Assembly: GCA_002482705.1 (NCBI GenBank) | Contig: DLGM01000089.1 | Span: forward strand, 1 to 5,814 | DNA: 5,814 nucleotides | Reading direction: 5' to 3' | DNA from: Cyanobacteria bacterium UBA7694 | GTDB lineage: Bacteria; Cyanobacteriota; Sericytochromatia; UBA7694 | Shown: piece after piece, positions 1-5,729 of the stretch | How the letters are laid out: each line of letters opens with the position of its first letter | How positions within the stretch are numbered: position 1 is the first letter of the stretch | Program-made: the position numbers and the translations under genes | Notes under the pieces: model-generated | What the model was told of the DNA's origin: nothing | Databases searched by the model: none | What the model saw: the letters and a program-made list of their open reading frames with translations, nothing else

Positions 1-1
1 A

Positions 2-1216
2 CAGGCCTTTGCACGGGAGGACGTTTCCGACGATGCGCTGATCGCTGCGCTGGCGACCTGGGGGGATGTATATGCCCCAGGCAAGTCTTGTTATCACGGG
101 GTGCGGGACCGGAATCCAGAGCGTCCCTTGCGGGTGGGGTATCTGTCACGGGAGTTTGGCAATGATACTCCGGCTGCCATCTATGCCGGGCTGTTTCGCC
201 ACCATGATCCGGCCCAGGTCGAGGTGATTTTTTATGATGACAGCTCCGGTGAACGCCCGTGGAAAAACTGGCTGCGGGCTTTGCCCCATCGTTGGGTGTC
301 GGTTGCCGGGCAAGACAATGAGGCGGTGGCTCGGCAGTTTGCTGCCGATGAGGTGGATATTCTGGTTGATTTATGTGGGTTGATCAATGCCGAACGCTTG
401 CCCCTGTTTGCCCAGCGTTTGGCGCCGGTGCAATTGAGTGGGGGCACCAATCCTCCTTTCTCAACCGGCATCGCCCATATGGACGGTCTTTTTTCAGATA
501 TGTGGCTGACGCCGCCAGAGGTGGCTGCTCAATACCGCGAGCCGGTTTTATATCTTTCCAGCTTTTTACATTGGACGCCACCCACACAGGTGTATCCCCT
601 GACCCCCTGCCCACAATTGGCAACGGGGCATTTGACCTTGGGCAGCGCCAATAGCTTGAATAAATATACGCCCCACATTTTGGGTGTATGGGCTGACCTC
701 TTGCAAGCATTGCCAGATGCACGCTTATTATTAAAAACCCCGAGCTTGGATGACCCATTCCGGGCAGAGGAGATCCGGGCTGTATTTGCGGCGGCTGGAG
801 TCGCGGAACGTCTCGATTTGGTGGGGGCCTTGCCCGCGCAGGATCACCTGCAATGGTTTTATGAACGGGTGGATATCGCCCTTGATCCTTGGCCCTACGG
901 GGGAGGGGTGACCAGTTTTGAGGCCTTTTACATGGGGGTGCCGGTTGTGACCCTGACGGGACGCCGTGTGGGGAGCAGCGTTTTGCAGGTGTTGGGGCAC
1001 CCGGAATGGATGGCTGAAGATGCACTTGCTTACCGGGAGCGGGTGATACATTTAGCGGCAGATCTTCCCTTGCGTCAGCAATTGCGCGCACAATTGCGCC
1101 AAGATCTGCTGGCCTCGCCAGTGTGTAACGGTGTCCGTTTTGCCCAAGAGGTTGAAACCCATTATCGCGCCTGTTGGTTACAGTGGCTGAAATCTACTTC
1201 CGAAGCCGGAATGTGA
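2..1216 (+). CDS. OGT/SPINDLY-type glycosyltransferase (GT41-like), C-terminal part, 5' truncated
   Basis: The reading frame is open from base 2, so the gene begins left of the window. A GTG at 101 is inside the conserved domain and is not the start. The 404 visible residues match the catalytic part of bacterial O-GlcNAc-transferase-like proteins, which usually follow N-terminal TPR repeats (not visible here). Motifs, numbered from the first visible codon: RPLRVGYLSREFGND (about 41-55), the nucleotide-site stretch GSANSLNKYTP with the invariant-type Lys at 221, LPAQDH with His at 282, DIALDPWPYGGGVTSFEA (about 291-308), GVPVVTL, and the C-terminal SPVCNGVRF...ETHYRACW. The family transfers a sugar, usually GlcNAc from UDP-GlcNAc, to Ser/Thr of cytoplasmic proteins; the donor and target here are unknown. 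Oddities: the His normally in the GNH motif is Asp (55), Glu stands where Asp is usual at 307, and the usual GYPGTTG loop is replaced by a GGTNPPFSTG-like loop. Family assignment is firm; the activity is inferred. Confidence 0.9.
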   Translation, partial: QAFAREDVSDDALIAALATWGDVYAPGKSCYHGVRDRNPERPLRVGYLSREFGNDTPAAIYAGLFRHHDPAQVEVIFYDDSSGERPWKNWLRALPHRWVSVAGQDNEAVARQFAADEVDILVDLCGLINAERLPLFAQRLAPVQLSGGTNPPFSTGIAHMDGLFSDMWLTPPEVAAQYREPVLYLSSFLHWTPPTQVYPLTPCPQLATGHLTLGSANSLNKYTPHILGVWADLLQALPDARLLLKTPSLDDPFRAEEIRAVFAAAGVAERLDLVGALPAQDHLQWFYERVDIALDPWPYGGGVTSFEAFYMGVPVVTLTGRRVGSSVLQVLGHPEWMAEDALAYRERVIHLAADLPLRQQLRAQLRQDLLASPVCNGVRFAQEVETHYRACWLQWLKSTSEAGM

Positions 1217-1281
1217 ATCCCGTTTCTAGGGACAATAGGGGCAAATGTCTACAGAGATAGAAGACACTGGAGCATTGAATG

Positions 1282-1311
1282 AAAAAATCCCCGCCTAAGC
1301 GGGGATTTTTT
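1282..1311. terminator. Bidirectional Rho-independent terminator
   Basis: A perfect 13-bp inverted repeat (1282-1294 and 1299-1311) encloses a 4-nt CTAA loop. The core is TCCCCGC/GCGGGGA, flanked by six A on one side and six T on the other, so each strand gives a GC stem followed by a U-tract. It lies 65 bp after the glycosyltransferase stop and 15 bp after the stop of the converging minus-strand gene, and so serves both. Confidence 0.93.
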
Positions 1312-1326
1312 ATCTGATAGCCTGAT

Positions 1327-1872
1327 TTAGAAGGCGTCTTTAATAATATCTTTTAAGCCTTTATGTGTTTCTTGAAAGAGCTTCTGAAGATGCTCAGCAG
1401 CCTTTTTTTCAGGGGGGTTGCTGTATTTTTTATCCATGTAATCGCCCATTTTGTCGCCGAATTTTTCTAAGTCCTTCAGAATTTTGCGACCTTCTTTTTC
1501 AAGCGCTTCAGCCATTTTCTTTTCAGGGGGTTCACTGTATTTTTTCTGAACAGCTTCAGCGGTCTTTTTGGCTATTTCCCCGGCACCTGTGCCGATCTTT
1601 TTGCCGACTTCGAGGCCTTCTTCAGCAATCAGGCTAACGGCAGCCAAGGCACCCCCCGTCATAGCGATGCCTGCACCAAGAGCCACTTTTTCAGATGTGG
1701 AAAGCTGATCAGCGGCTTTTTTCACGTCTTTAAAAGAGGTTTTGTCACCATCTGCATCGTAAATTTTATCTGTGACGGCTTCAATGGCGGTTTTGGTCAC
1801 CTTGTTCATCTTTTGCAGCGACTCGCCAGCCTGTTGCATGGGTTGCACAGGTTTATTGTTGTTAATGGCCAT
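1327..1872 (-). CDS. Lys-rich protein of unknown function with glycine zipper and tandem 38-residue repeat
   Basis: I do not recognise this 181-residue protein. The ATG at 1872 is preferred because AAGGA lies 10 nt upstream. A GTG at 1881 would add three residues but sits 1 nt from that AAGGA. In order: a polar N-terminus (MAINNNKPVQ); an EF-hand-like loop DADGDKTSFKDV at 39-50 with Asp at 39, 41 and 43 but no acidic residue at loop position 12; and a hydrophobic helix at about 63-83. Small residues recur every four positions (G66, A70, G74, A78, then G86, G90, G94, G98), a glycine-zipper pattern. Two charged amphipathic repeats follow, each opening KKYSxPPEKKxAExL, at 110-147 and 148-181. 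There is no signal peptide. The zipper suggests membrane insertion or oligomerisation; that is inference. It is the only minus-strand gene between two plus-strand genes, and it ends at the shared terminator. Confidence 0.82.
   Translation of the reverse strand: MAINNNKPVQPMQQAGESLQKMNKVTKTAIEAVTDKIYDADGDKTSFKDVKKAADQLSTSEKVALGAGIAMTGGALAAVSLIAEEGLEVGKKIGTGAGEIAKKTAEAVQKKYSEPPEKKMAEALEKEGRKILKDLEKFGDKMGDYMDKKYSNPPEKKAAEHLQKLFQETHKGLKDIIKDAF
1410..1552 (-). repeat. Internal 114-bp-period direct repeat in the Lys-rich gene
   Basis: On the plus strand, CTGTATTTTT occurs at 1421 and again at 1535, each preceded by a TTTTCAGGGGG-type run. The spacing is 114 nt, or 38 codons. It encodes the two KKYSxPPEKK units. 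Nucleotide identity persists around the motif, which fits a within-gene duplication. Confidence 0.7.
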
Positions 1873-1980
1873 GGGGCACACATCCTTATGAAACGTATTT
1901 GGTATCGGGGTTGATTCTCTTATCGGCAGCTACAGGCTTTTTCTTGTTTCTCTATCCCCTGTCACACAATGCAGCATTGA

Positions 1981-1989
1981 TGCTAGAAT
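1981..1989 (+). promoter_or_regulatory. Candidate extended -10 promoter for typA
   Basis: TGCTAGAAT reads as TGn plus a 5/6 match to TATAAT. No good TTGACA lies at 16-18 bp. It would give a leader of about 135 nt before typA. It overlaps a small palindrome, AGCATTGATGCT (1973-1984), which might be an operator. The octamer GCTAGAAT recurs before the second plus-strand operon at 4251-4258. Confidence 0.35.
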
Positions 1990-2021
1990 GCCTTATCGTA
2001 TTGTCCTGAATGCGTCTCTTT

Positions 2022-2097
2022 TGGCCCGATTAAGGCCATAACGCAGCAGGTCGGAGCCAAGGATCATCCCCTCCCACGAATAAGGGGCTTCAGCCCC
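2022..2097 (+). promoter_or_regulatory. Structured 5' leader of typA (two small hairpins)
   Basis: The leader holds TGGCC/GGCCA (2022-2026 with 2034-2038) and GGGGC-TTCA-GCCCC (2084-2088 with 2093-2097). A CCCC run at 2068-2071 could pair instead with GGGG at 2084-2087. These are short stems, and I recognise no riboswitch or r-protein-leader class. Apart from the candidate promoter, the 1873-2131 gap holds nothing else I can support. Confidence 0.3.
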
Positions 2098-2131
2098 CAC
2101 AACTATCCCATTGAAACTTTAGGTATACCCG

Positions 2132-3922
2132 ATGAGCACTGAACAGGAGCACATCCGCAATATTGCGGTGATTGCCCACGTTGACCATGGAAAAACGACC
2201 CTGGTGGATTGTCTGCTGCGCCAAAGTGGCACTTTCCAGCCCCACGAAAAATTACAAGAACGCGTCATGGATAGCAATGACATTGAGCGTGAGCGCGGCA
2301 TCACCATCTTGGCGAAAAATACCGCTATTGACTACTACGATACCCGCATCAATATTGTTGATACCCCAGGCCACGCCGACTTCGGCGGTGAAGTTGAGCG
2401 CGTGCTCGGTATGGTCGATGGTGCGCTGTTGATTGTTGACGCTGTCGAAGGCCCCATGCCCCAAACCCGGTTTGTGGTGCGCAAAGCGCTGGCCCAAAAC
2501 CTTAAAATCATGGTCGTCATCAACAAGGTGGACCGCGCCTTTGCCCGCCCCCATGAGGCTGCTGCTGAAGTACTGGATCTGTTCATCGAACTGGGTGCCA
2601 ATGAAGAGCAATGCGATTTCCCGCTGGTGTTCGCCTCCGCTGTTTCTGGCTTTGCCACTTTGGACCCCGAGCATCCCACCGACAACATGAAAGACCTGTA
2701 TGAGCTGATCCTCAAGCACACGCCAGCTCCAAAGGTAAACCCCGAAGCGCCCTTGCAATTGCAGGTGACCAACATCGACTATGACGAGTACCTTGGACAT
2801 ATCGGCATTGGCCGCATCACCCAGGGCACCCTGAAGGTCAACGAACGCATTGGTATTTCAGGGGATGACGGCGCGCTCCGCAATGCCACCGTCGGCAAAA
2901 TTTATCGCTTTAAAGGCTTGAAAAAGTACGAAGTGAAAGAAACGGTGCCCGGCGATATTGTGGCTTTTAGCGGCTTAGGTGAACTCAATATTGGTGAAAC
3001 CTTGGTAGACCCTCTCAATCCCGCTCCCCTGCCCATGATTAAAGTGGATGAGCCGACCTTGCAAATGACCTTTTCTGTCAACGACAGTCCTTTTGCCGGG
3101 CGTGAAGGCGAATTCATCACCTCCCGTCACCTGCGTCGCCGCCTCTACAAAGAAACCCTGAGCAACCTCAGCCTGCGCGTGCAGGACGGTGATACCACCG
3201 ATTCCTTTGAAGTCAGTGGCCGCGGCGAATTACACCTGGGCATTCTGATCGAGAACATGCGCCGCGAAGGTTACGAATTCCAGATCAGCCGTCCCCGCGT
3301 CATTCTGCAAGAGATTGACGGCGAGAAGTATGAACCCTTTGAAAACTTGGTGCTCGATGTGCCGGGTGATGCCGTTGGTTCCTGTATTGAAGCTTTGGGT
3401 CGTCGCAAGGGCGAAATGGTGAAAATGGACAGCACGGAACAAAACCGCAGCATTCTCACCTTCTCGATTCCGGCCCGGGGCCTGATCGGCTTTGCGCCAG
3501 AATATGTGCGCGTAACCAAAGGGGAAGGCATTCTTTACAGCACCTTTGATGAATACCGTCCCTATCGTGGTGATCTACCCCAAATTCGCAATGGCGCCAT
3601 TTATTCGATGGAAGCCGGCACCGCTACGGCTTATTCAATCCAAGGCCTGGAAGATCGTGGCAGTTTCTTCATTACACCGGGTACCGAAGTGTATGTGGGT
3701 ATGATGGTGGGCGAACACAATCGCCCCCAAGAGCTGCCGGTCAATATCACCAAAGCCAAGAAGCTGACCAACATGCGGGCTTCAGGCAGTGATGATATGG
3801 TGGTTTTAAAAACGCCCCGGACCTTTACCCTTGAAGAGGCCATGTCCTATATCCAGGATGATGAGCTGATTGAGATTACGCCGAAGAGCATCCGTCTGCG
3901 TAAGCAAAAAGTCAAGAAGTAA
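2132..3922 (+). CDS. typA: Translational GTPase TypA/BipA
   Basis: This is a full-length 596-residue member of the TypA/BipA family, ribosome-binding GTPases related to EF-G that act in the cytoplasm in stress and low-temperature growth and in 50S subunit assembly. All G motifs are intact: G1 AHVDHGKT (15-22), G2 RGIT (55-58), G3 DTPGH (77-81, with the catalytic-type His81), G4 NKVD (131-134) and G5 SA (169-170). Then come the beta-barrel domain II (about 208-300), the EF-G III-like domain (about 305-385, with VSGRGELHLGILIENMRREG), a domain V-like segment (about 400-480) and the TypA-specific C-terminal domain (about 485-596), which ends with the family signature LEEAMSYIQDDELIEITPKSIRLRK. 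The start ATG has a weak TAGGT 8 nt upstream. Codon use is more biased than in its neighbours (GAA, CGC, CTG, GGT), consistent with high expression. Nothing appears damaged. Confidence 0.98.
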   Translation: MSTEQEHIRNIAVIAHVDHGKTTLVDCLLRQSGTFQPHEKLQERVMDSNDIERERGITILAKNTAIDYYDTRINIVDTPGHADFGGEVERVLGMVDGALLIVDAVEGPMPQTRFVVRKALAQNLKIMVVINKVDRAFARPHEAAAEVLDLFIELGANEEQCDFPLVFASAVSGFATLDPEHPTDNMKDLYELILKHTPAPKVNPEAPLQLQVTNIDYDEYLGHIGIGRITQGTLKVNERIGISGDDGALRNATVGKIYRFKGLKKYEVKETVPGDIVAFSGLGELNIGETLVDPLNPAPLPMIKVDEPTLQMTFSVNDSPFAGREGEFITSRHLRRRLYKETLSNLSLRVQDGDTTDSFEVSGRGELHLGILIENMRREGYEFQISRPRVILQEIDGEKYEPFENLVLDVPGDAVGSCIEALGRRKGEMVKMDSTEQNRSILTFSIPARGLIGFAPEYVRVTKGEGILYSTFDEYRPYRGDLPQIRNGAIYSMEAGTATAYSIQGLEDRGSFFITPGTEVYVGMMVGEHNRPQELPVNITKAKKLTNMRASGSDDMVVLKTPRTFTLEEAMSYIQDDELIEITPKSIRLRKQKVKK

Positions 3923-3941
3923 ATCACTGACACAATAAAAT

Positions 3942-3962
3942 GGGCTCCTCAATCGGGAGCCC
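3942..3962 (+). terminator. Hairpin after typA, probable terminator
   Basis: The perfect 7-bp stem GGGCTCC/GGAGCCC (3942-3948 with 3956-3962) has a 7-nt loop and starts 20 bp after the typA stop. The 3' tail, GTCTTCGT, is only partly U-rich, so termination efficiency is uncertain. Confidence 0.6.
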
Positions 3963-3985
3963 GTCTTCGTATCAGCGAAATTTAC

Positions 3986-4022
3986 AAAATGCGATCCTGT
4001 AAACAAACAAGGACGCATTTTT
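3986..4022. terminator. Second hairpin downstream of typA, with T-tract
   Basis: AAAATGCG-A-TCCT (3986-3998) pairs with AGGACGCATTTT (4010-4021), giving 12 bp with a single bulged A (3994) and an 11-nt loop. The descending arm runs into five T on the plus strand, and the ascending arm starts with four A, so it could work on both strands. It may be a backup terminator for typA. Confidence 0.6.
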
Positions 4023-4050
4023 GAGTATGCCCGATTTGGTGAGATGTGAC

Positions 4051-4200
4051 AAGCTATATTTAATATAATTGTGCCAAATAAATAAATTTATTTGTGTTAA
4101 TATGTGTTTGTCTTGTTATATGTGCATATTTGTGTTTGAACATATAACTATGTATAGTTATTTTCTGTTTTGTATATCAAACTGTAAATTGTATACAAAT
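4051..4200. other. AT-rich intergenic island with clustered palindromes
   Basis: By direct count, 31 of 150 bases are G or C (21%), against about half in the flanking genes. Inverted repeats: TATATT-T-AATATA (4055-4067), the 14-nt perfect palindrome AAATAAATTTATTT (4080-4093), GTTATATG/CATATAAC (4115-4122 with 4141-4148, 18 nt apart), TAACTAT-GT-ATAGTTA (4145-4160) and TTGTATACAA (4189-4198). A TATAAT hexamer sits at 4064-4069 with no convincing -35. A 63-codon open frame from GTG at 4069 has no ribosome site and looks spurious. The stretch may be a promoter/regulator region for the operon starting at 4295, a melted-DNA or nucleoid-protein site, or a decayed insertion. I see no gene. Confidence 0.6.
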
Positions 4201-4227
4201 GATGACAAAACAGGGTGTATAGCGAAT

Positions 4228-4285
4228 AGATGCATCTCCGGGGCAGACCCGCTAGAATAAATGCATCTTGTGTTTTCAGATCTGA
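4228..4285. promoter_or_regulatory. Palindromic sites around the operon promoter and ribosome-binding site
   Basis: Perfect 10-nt palindromes AGATGCATCT (4228-4237) and TCAGATCTGA (4276-4285) flank the candidate -10. ATGCATCT is repeated at 4261-4268, 31 bp from its first copy. The second palindrome abuts the Shine-Dalgarno GAGGA (4284-4288), so a bound protein or a hairpin could reach the start. These short sites could be chance. Confidence 0.3.
4251..4258 (+). promoter_or_regulatory. Candidate -10 element for the 4295-5487 operon
   Basis: GCTAGAAT contains TAGAAT, a 5/6 match to TATAAT, 36 bp before the ATG. It is identical to the octamer before typA (1982-1989). No -35 match is visible at normal spacing, so either the promoter relies on an activator or the match is chance. 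Confidence 0.35.
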
Positions 4286-4294
4286 GGAATACTT

Positions 4295-4783
4295 ATGAAA
4301 CGCCCTTTTCTTTTTGTGTTGTTAACCCTCGTTGGCCTTCATGCTCCCGTGCATGCCCAGCAGCCTGGGAAAGGAGCCAAAACGACCTTGGCTTGGCAAG
4401 GCGATTGGCGTTGGAAAGACCCCCATGCCCCGGAAGCCAGCCATTATCTACGCTTGAAAGGGTCTTTGGCAAAACCCAGTGGGGAGTATGCAGGAAATGA
4501 GACTGCTGAAGGCATTGTTTATTTTAAAGTGGCTGTCACCCAGCTCAAAATTACAGCCAAAAATGAGGTTTCATTTATGATTGGACCCCATGCCTTGACC
4601 CGGACCCCTTTAACCTTAAGTGCCAAAAATCTGTCTGCTGATGCACCACAGGCTGAAGGGTACAGTGGCGTCAATTTTCGTTTTACCGGGCAGCTAAATG
4701 GCAAGGTACTGACCTTAAATTGTAAGGCCGATGACGATATGAGCTGTCCGGCGGCGACCATGCGTTTTGAACGGATGCGTTAA
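4295..4783 (+). CDS. Small exported protein of unknown function
   Basis: This is a 162-residue protein that I do not recognise. The start is set by GAGGA with 6-nt spacing before ATG. Residues 1-21 form a Sec signal peptide: basic MKR, hydrophobic core PFLFVLLTLVGL, then APVHA with Val at -3 and Ala at -1, cleaved before QQ. It has no lipobox Cys. The mature part of about 141 residues begins with Gly/Lys-rich linker sequence, then WQGDWRW and alternating hydrophobic/polar segments (YLRLKGSL, GIVYFKVAVTQLKI, VNFRFTGQLNGKVLTLNC) that suggest a small beta-barrel or beta-sandwich. The only two Cys, 143 and 151, flank an acidic KADDDMS loop and could form a disulphide after export. A GxYxG...FxFxGxLxGKxLxLxC layout resembles lipid- or ligand-binding beta folds only loosely. 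The next gene starts 2 bp after its stop. Confidence 0.85.
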   Translation: MKRPFLFVLLTLVGLHAPVHAQQPGKGAKTTLAWQGDWRWKDPHAPEASHYLRLKGSLAKPSGEYAGNETAEGIVYFKVAVTQLKITAKNEVSFMIGPHALTRTPLTLSAKNLSADAPQAEGYSGVNFRFTGQLNGKVLTLNCKADDDMSCPAATMRFERMR

Positions 4784-4785
4784 AC

Positions 4786-5487
4786 ATGCGTCAGGGGCGT
4801 ATTTTTACCTGGATTTGGCGGGTCAACAGCCTGATCATTTTGTTCGCGGGTGTTTTAGCTTTGGCTTCTGTCCTGTTTGCCTTGGGTTTTTCCGTGCGTG
4901 ACCGTTTGGTTTCCCATCAGGTAGAAGATGTGGCCAAGATACGTCCGCCATCAGCAGGCAAAACAGAGCTGAAATTGAGTCAGTTTACGCCTGTGGCTGG
5001 TACGTCGGTGCTGGTGGCCGCCCTAGAAGCCCAACAGGACTATCGCGCCAGCTTCAGTTCGAAAGAGGCCAGTTCGACCCGGAACCACCTTTTTTATGAT
5101 ACTGCTACCCACGAGTTTTATTGGTTAAAGCCCGGCAATGAAGCCTTGATCATTGAGTCTCAGAGTTTGCCGGCTCAAGCTTACACTACAACGGTTAAAC
5201 CTGCGACAGCGGTGGTGTATACACTGGTGAGTAAAGATACGAACCAAGATGGCCGCCTCACTTCTCAGGATCATCAGGACATTGCCTTGGCTGATTCCAA
5301 TGGCAAACGTTTCCGCGTTGTGCTTTCCCAGGTTGAGTCTCTCAAAGGGTTTTCCCTGGTTGCCCCTCACCGAGTTGTGATGCTTTATATGAGCCAGTCT
5401 CAGCTACAGGCTGCGGATATTGATTTGGCGAGTCAAAAGGTGCTGCAGCGTTACCCCTTTTTAGCGGGGATACCTGCTGTTCCGTAA
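4786..5487 (+). CDS. Membrane-anchored protein with an EF-hand calcium-binding loop
   Basis: This 233-residue protein has an uncleaved N-terminal anchor: basic residues and Trp (RQGRIFTWIWR), a hydrophobic helix at about 14-36, then a polar stretch. The rest should be periplasmic or extracytoplasmic. A beta-strand-rich segment NHLFYDTATHEFYWLKPGNEALI (about 100-122) resembles a beta-propeller blade. It is followed by a canonical EF-hand loop DTNQDGRLTSQD at 151-162, with Asp151, Asn153, Asp155, Arg157 backbone position, Leu158 hydrophobic and Asp162. ALADSNGKRFRVVLSQV then suggests another propeller-like strand set. From memory, similarly built EF-hand proteins occur in many Gram-negative bacteria without a known function. 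The gene starts 2 nt after the preceding stop with only a weak CGGA upstream, implying translational coupling. Calcium sensing or a structural calcium site is inferred, not shown. Confidence 0.85.
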   Translation: MRQGRIFTWIWRVNSLIILFAGVLALASVLFALGFSVRDRLVSHQVEDVAKIRPPSAGKTELKLSQFTPVAGTSVLVAALEAQQDYRASFSSKEASSTRNHLFYDTATHEFYWLKPGNEALIIESQSLPAQAYTTTVKPATAVVYTLVSKDTNQDGRLTSQDHQDIALADSNGKRFRVVLSQVESLKGFSLVAPHRVVMLYMSQSQLQAADIDLASQKVLQRYPFLAGIPAVP

Positions 5488-5504
5488 AGTATTTAAGCTA
5501 CAAT

Positions 5505-5534
5505 AGAGCCCGGTACATATGCGTACCGGGCTCT
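5505..5534. terminator. Long GC-rich hairpin after the operon
   Basis: The 12-bp perfect stem AGAGCCCGGTAC/GTACCGGGCTCT (5505-5516 with 5523-5534) has a 6-nt ATATGC loop and starts 17 bp after the stop at 5487. The stem could extend by a U-G and an A-U pair. No T-run follows on the plus strand and there is only ATT on the other, so it may be a 3'-end stabilising stem or an atypical terminator for the operon, for the gene entering from the right, or for both. Confidence 0.6.
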
Positions 5535-5721
5535 GTCACTCCAAAATTTAGGCAGAGCGCTCACATGGGCTTTTAAAAACTCAGGCAGGTGGCTGGCCTC
5601 GTCAAGCCTTCGATGGCTGAAGAAACGAGAGCTGCATCCCTTTTGCAGAAAGCTACGTCAAAGCTGCCAATCAGATCGGCCCAGATTTCTGAGGGCGAGT
5701 GCCCGCTGAGCCTCTAGGACC
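5535..5721. other. Intergenic stretch with short hairpins, no supported gene
   Basis: It separates the EF-hand gene from a minus-strand gene at the edge. Short inverted repeats are visible, for example CTGCA/TGCAG at 5632-5636 and 5644-5648. A 34-codon plus-strand frame (from ATG at 5614) and minus-strand frames of similar length have no ribosome site and no recognisable content. Confidence 0.5.
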
Positions 5722-5729
5722 TTAGCGGG
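5702..5729. terminator. Hairpin overlapping the stop of the right-edge gene
   Basis: CCCGCTGAG (5702-5710) pairs with CTTAGCGGG (5721-5729) in 9 bp including one G-U pair, with a 10-nt loop. The minus-strand stop codon (5722-5724) lies within the stem. No U-tract follows on the minus strand, so it is a 3'-end structure rather than a clear terminator. Confidence 0.4.

Noticed and set aside
101..103. GTG as the start of the glycosyltransferase
   Set aside because: The frame is open to base 2 and the upstream residues (LATWGDVYAP...H) fit the family linker, so the gene starts off the window.
384..1091. 235-codon minus-strand frame opposite the glycosyltransferase
   Set aside because: It is a shadow of the conserved plus-strand gene, with Pro/Arg/His-rich nonsense composition and no motif.
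2252..2800. 182-codon minus-strand frame opposite typA
   Set aside because: It is an antisense shadow of strongly conserved GTPase motifs, with no start context or family match.
4051..4200. Replication origin or insertion-sequence end
   Set aside because: No DnaA-box set, no transposase remnant and no terminal repeat with target duplication is visible.
4069..4260. 63-codon plus-strand frame rich in Cys and hydrophobic residues
   Set aside because: It starts with GTG without a ribosome site, lies in the 21% G+C island and shows composition-driven residues; it looks like chance.
5614..5718. 34-codon plus-strand frame and similar minus-strand frames in the right intergenic stretch
   Set aside because: No ribosome-binding site and no recognisable sequence. 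The minus-strand alternative frame overlapping the ABC tail uses mostly rare codons.
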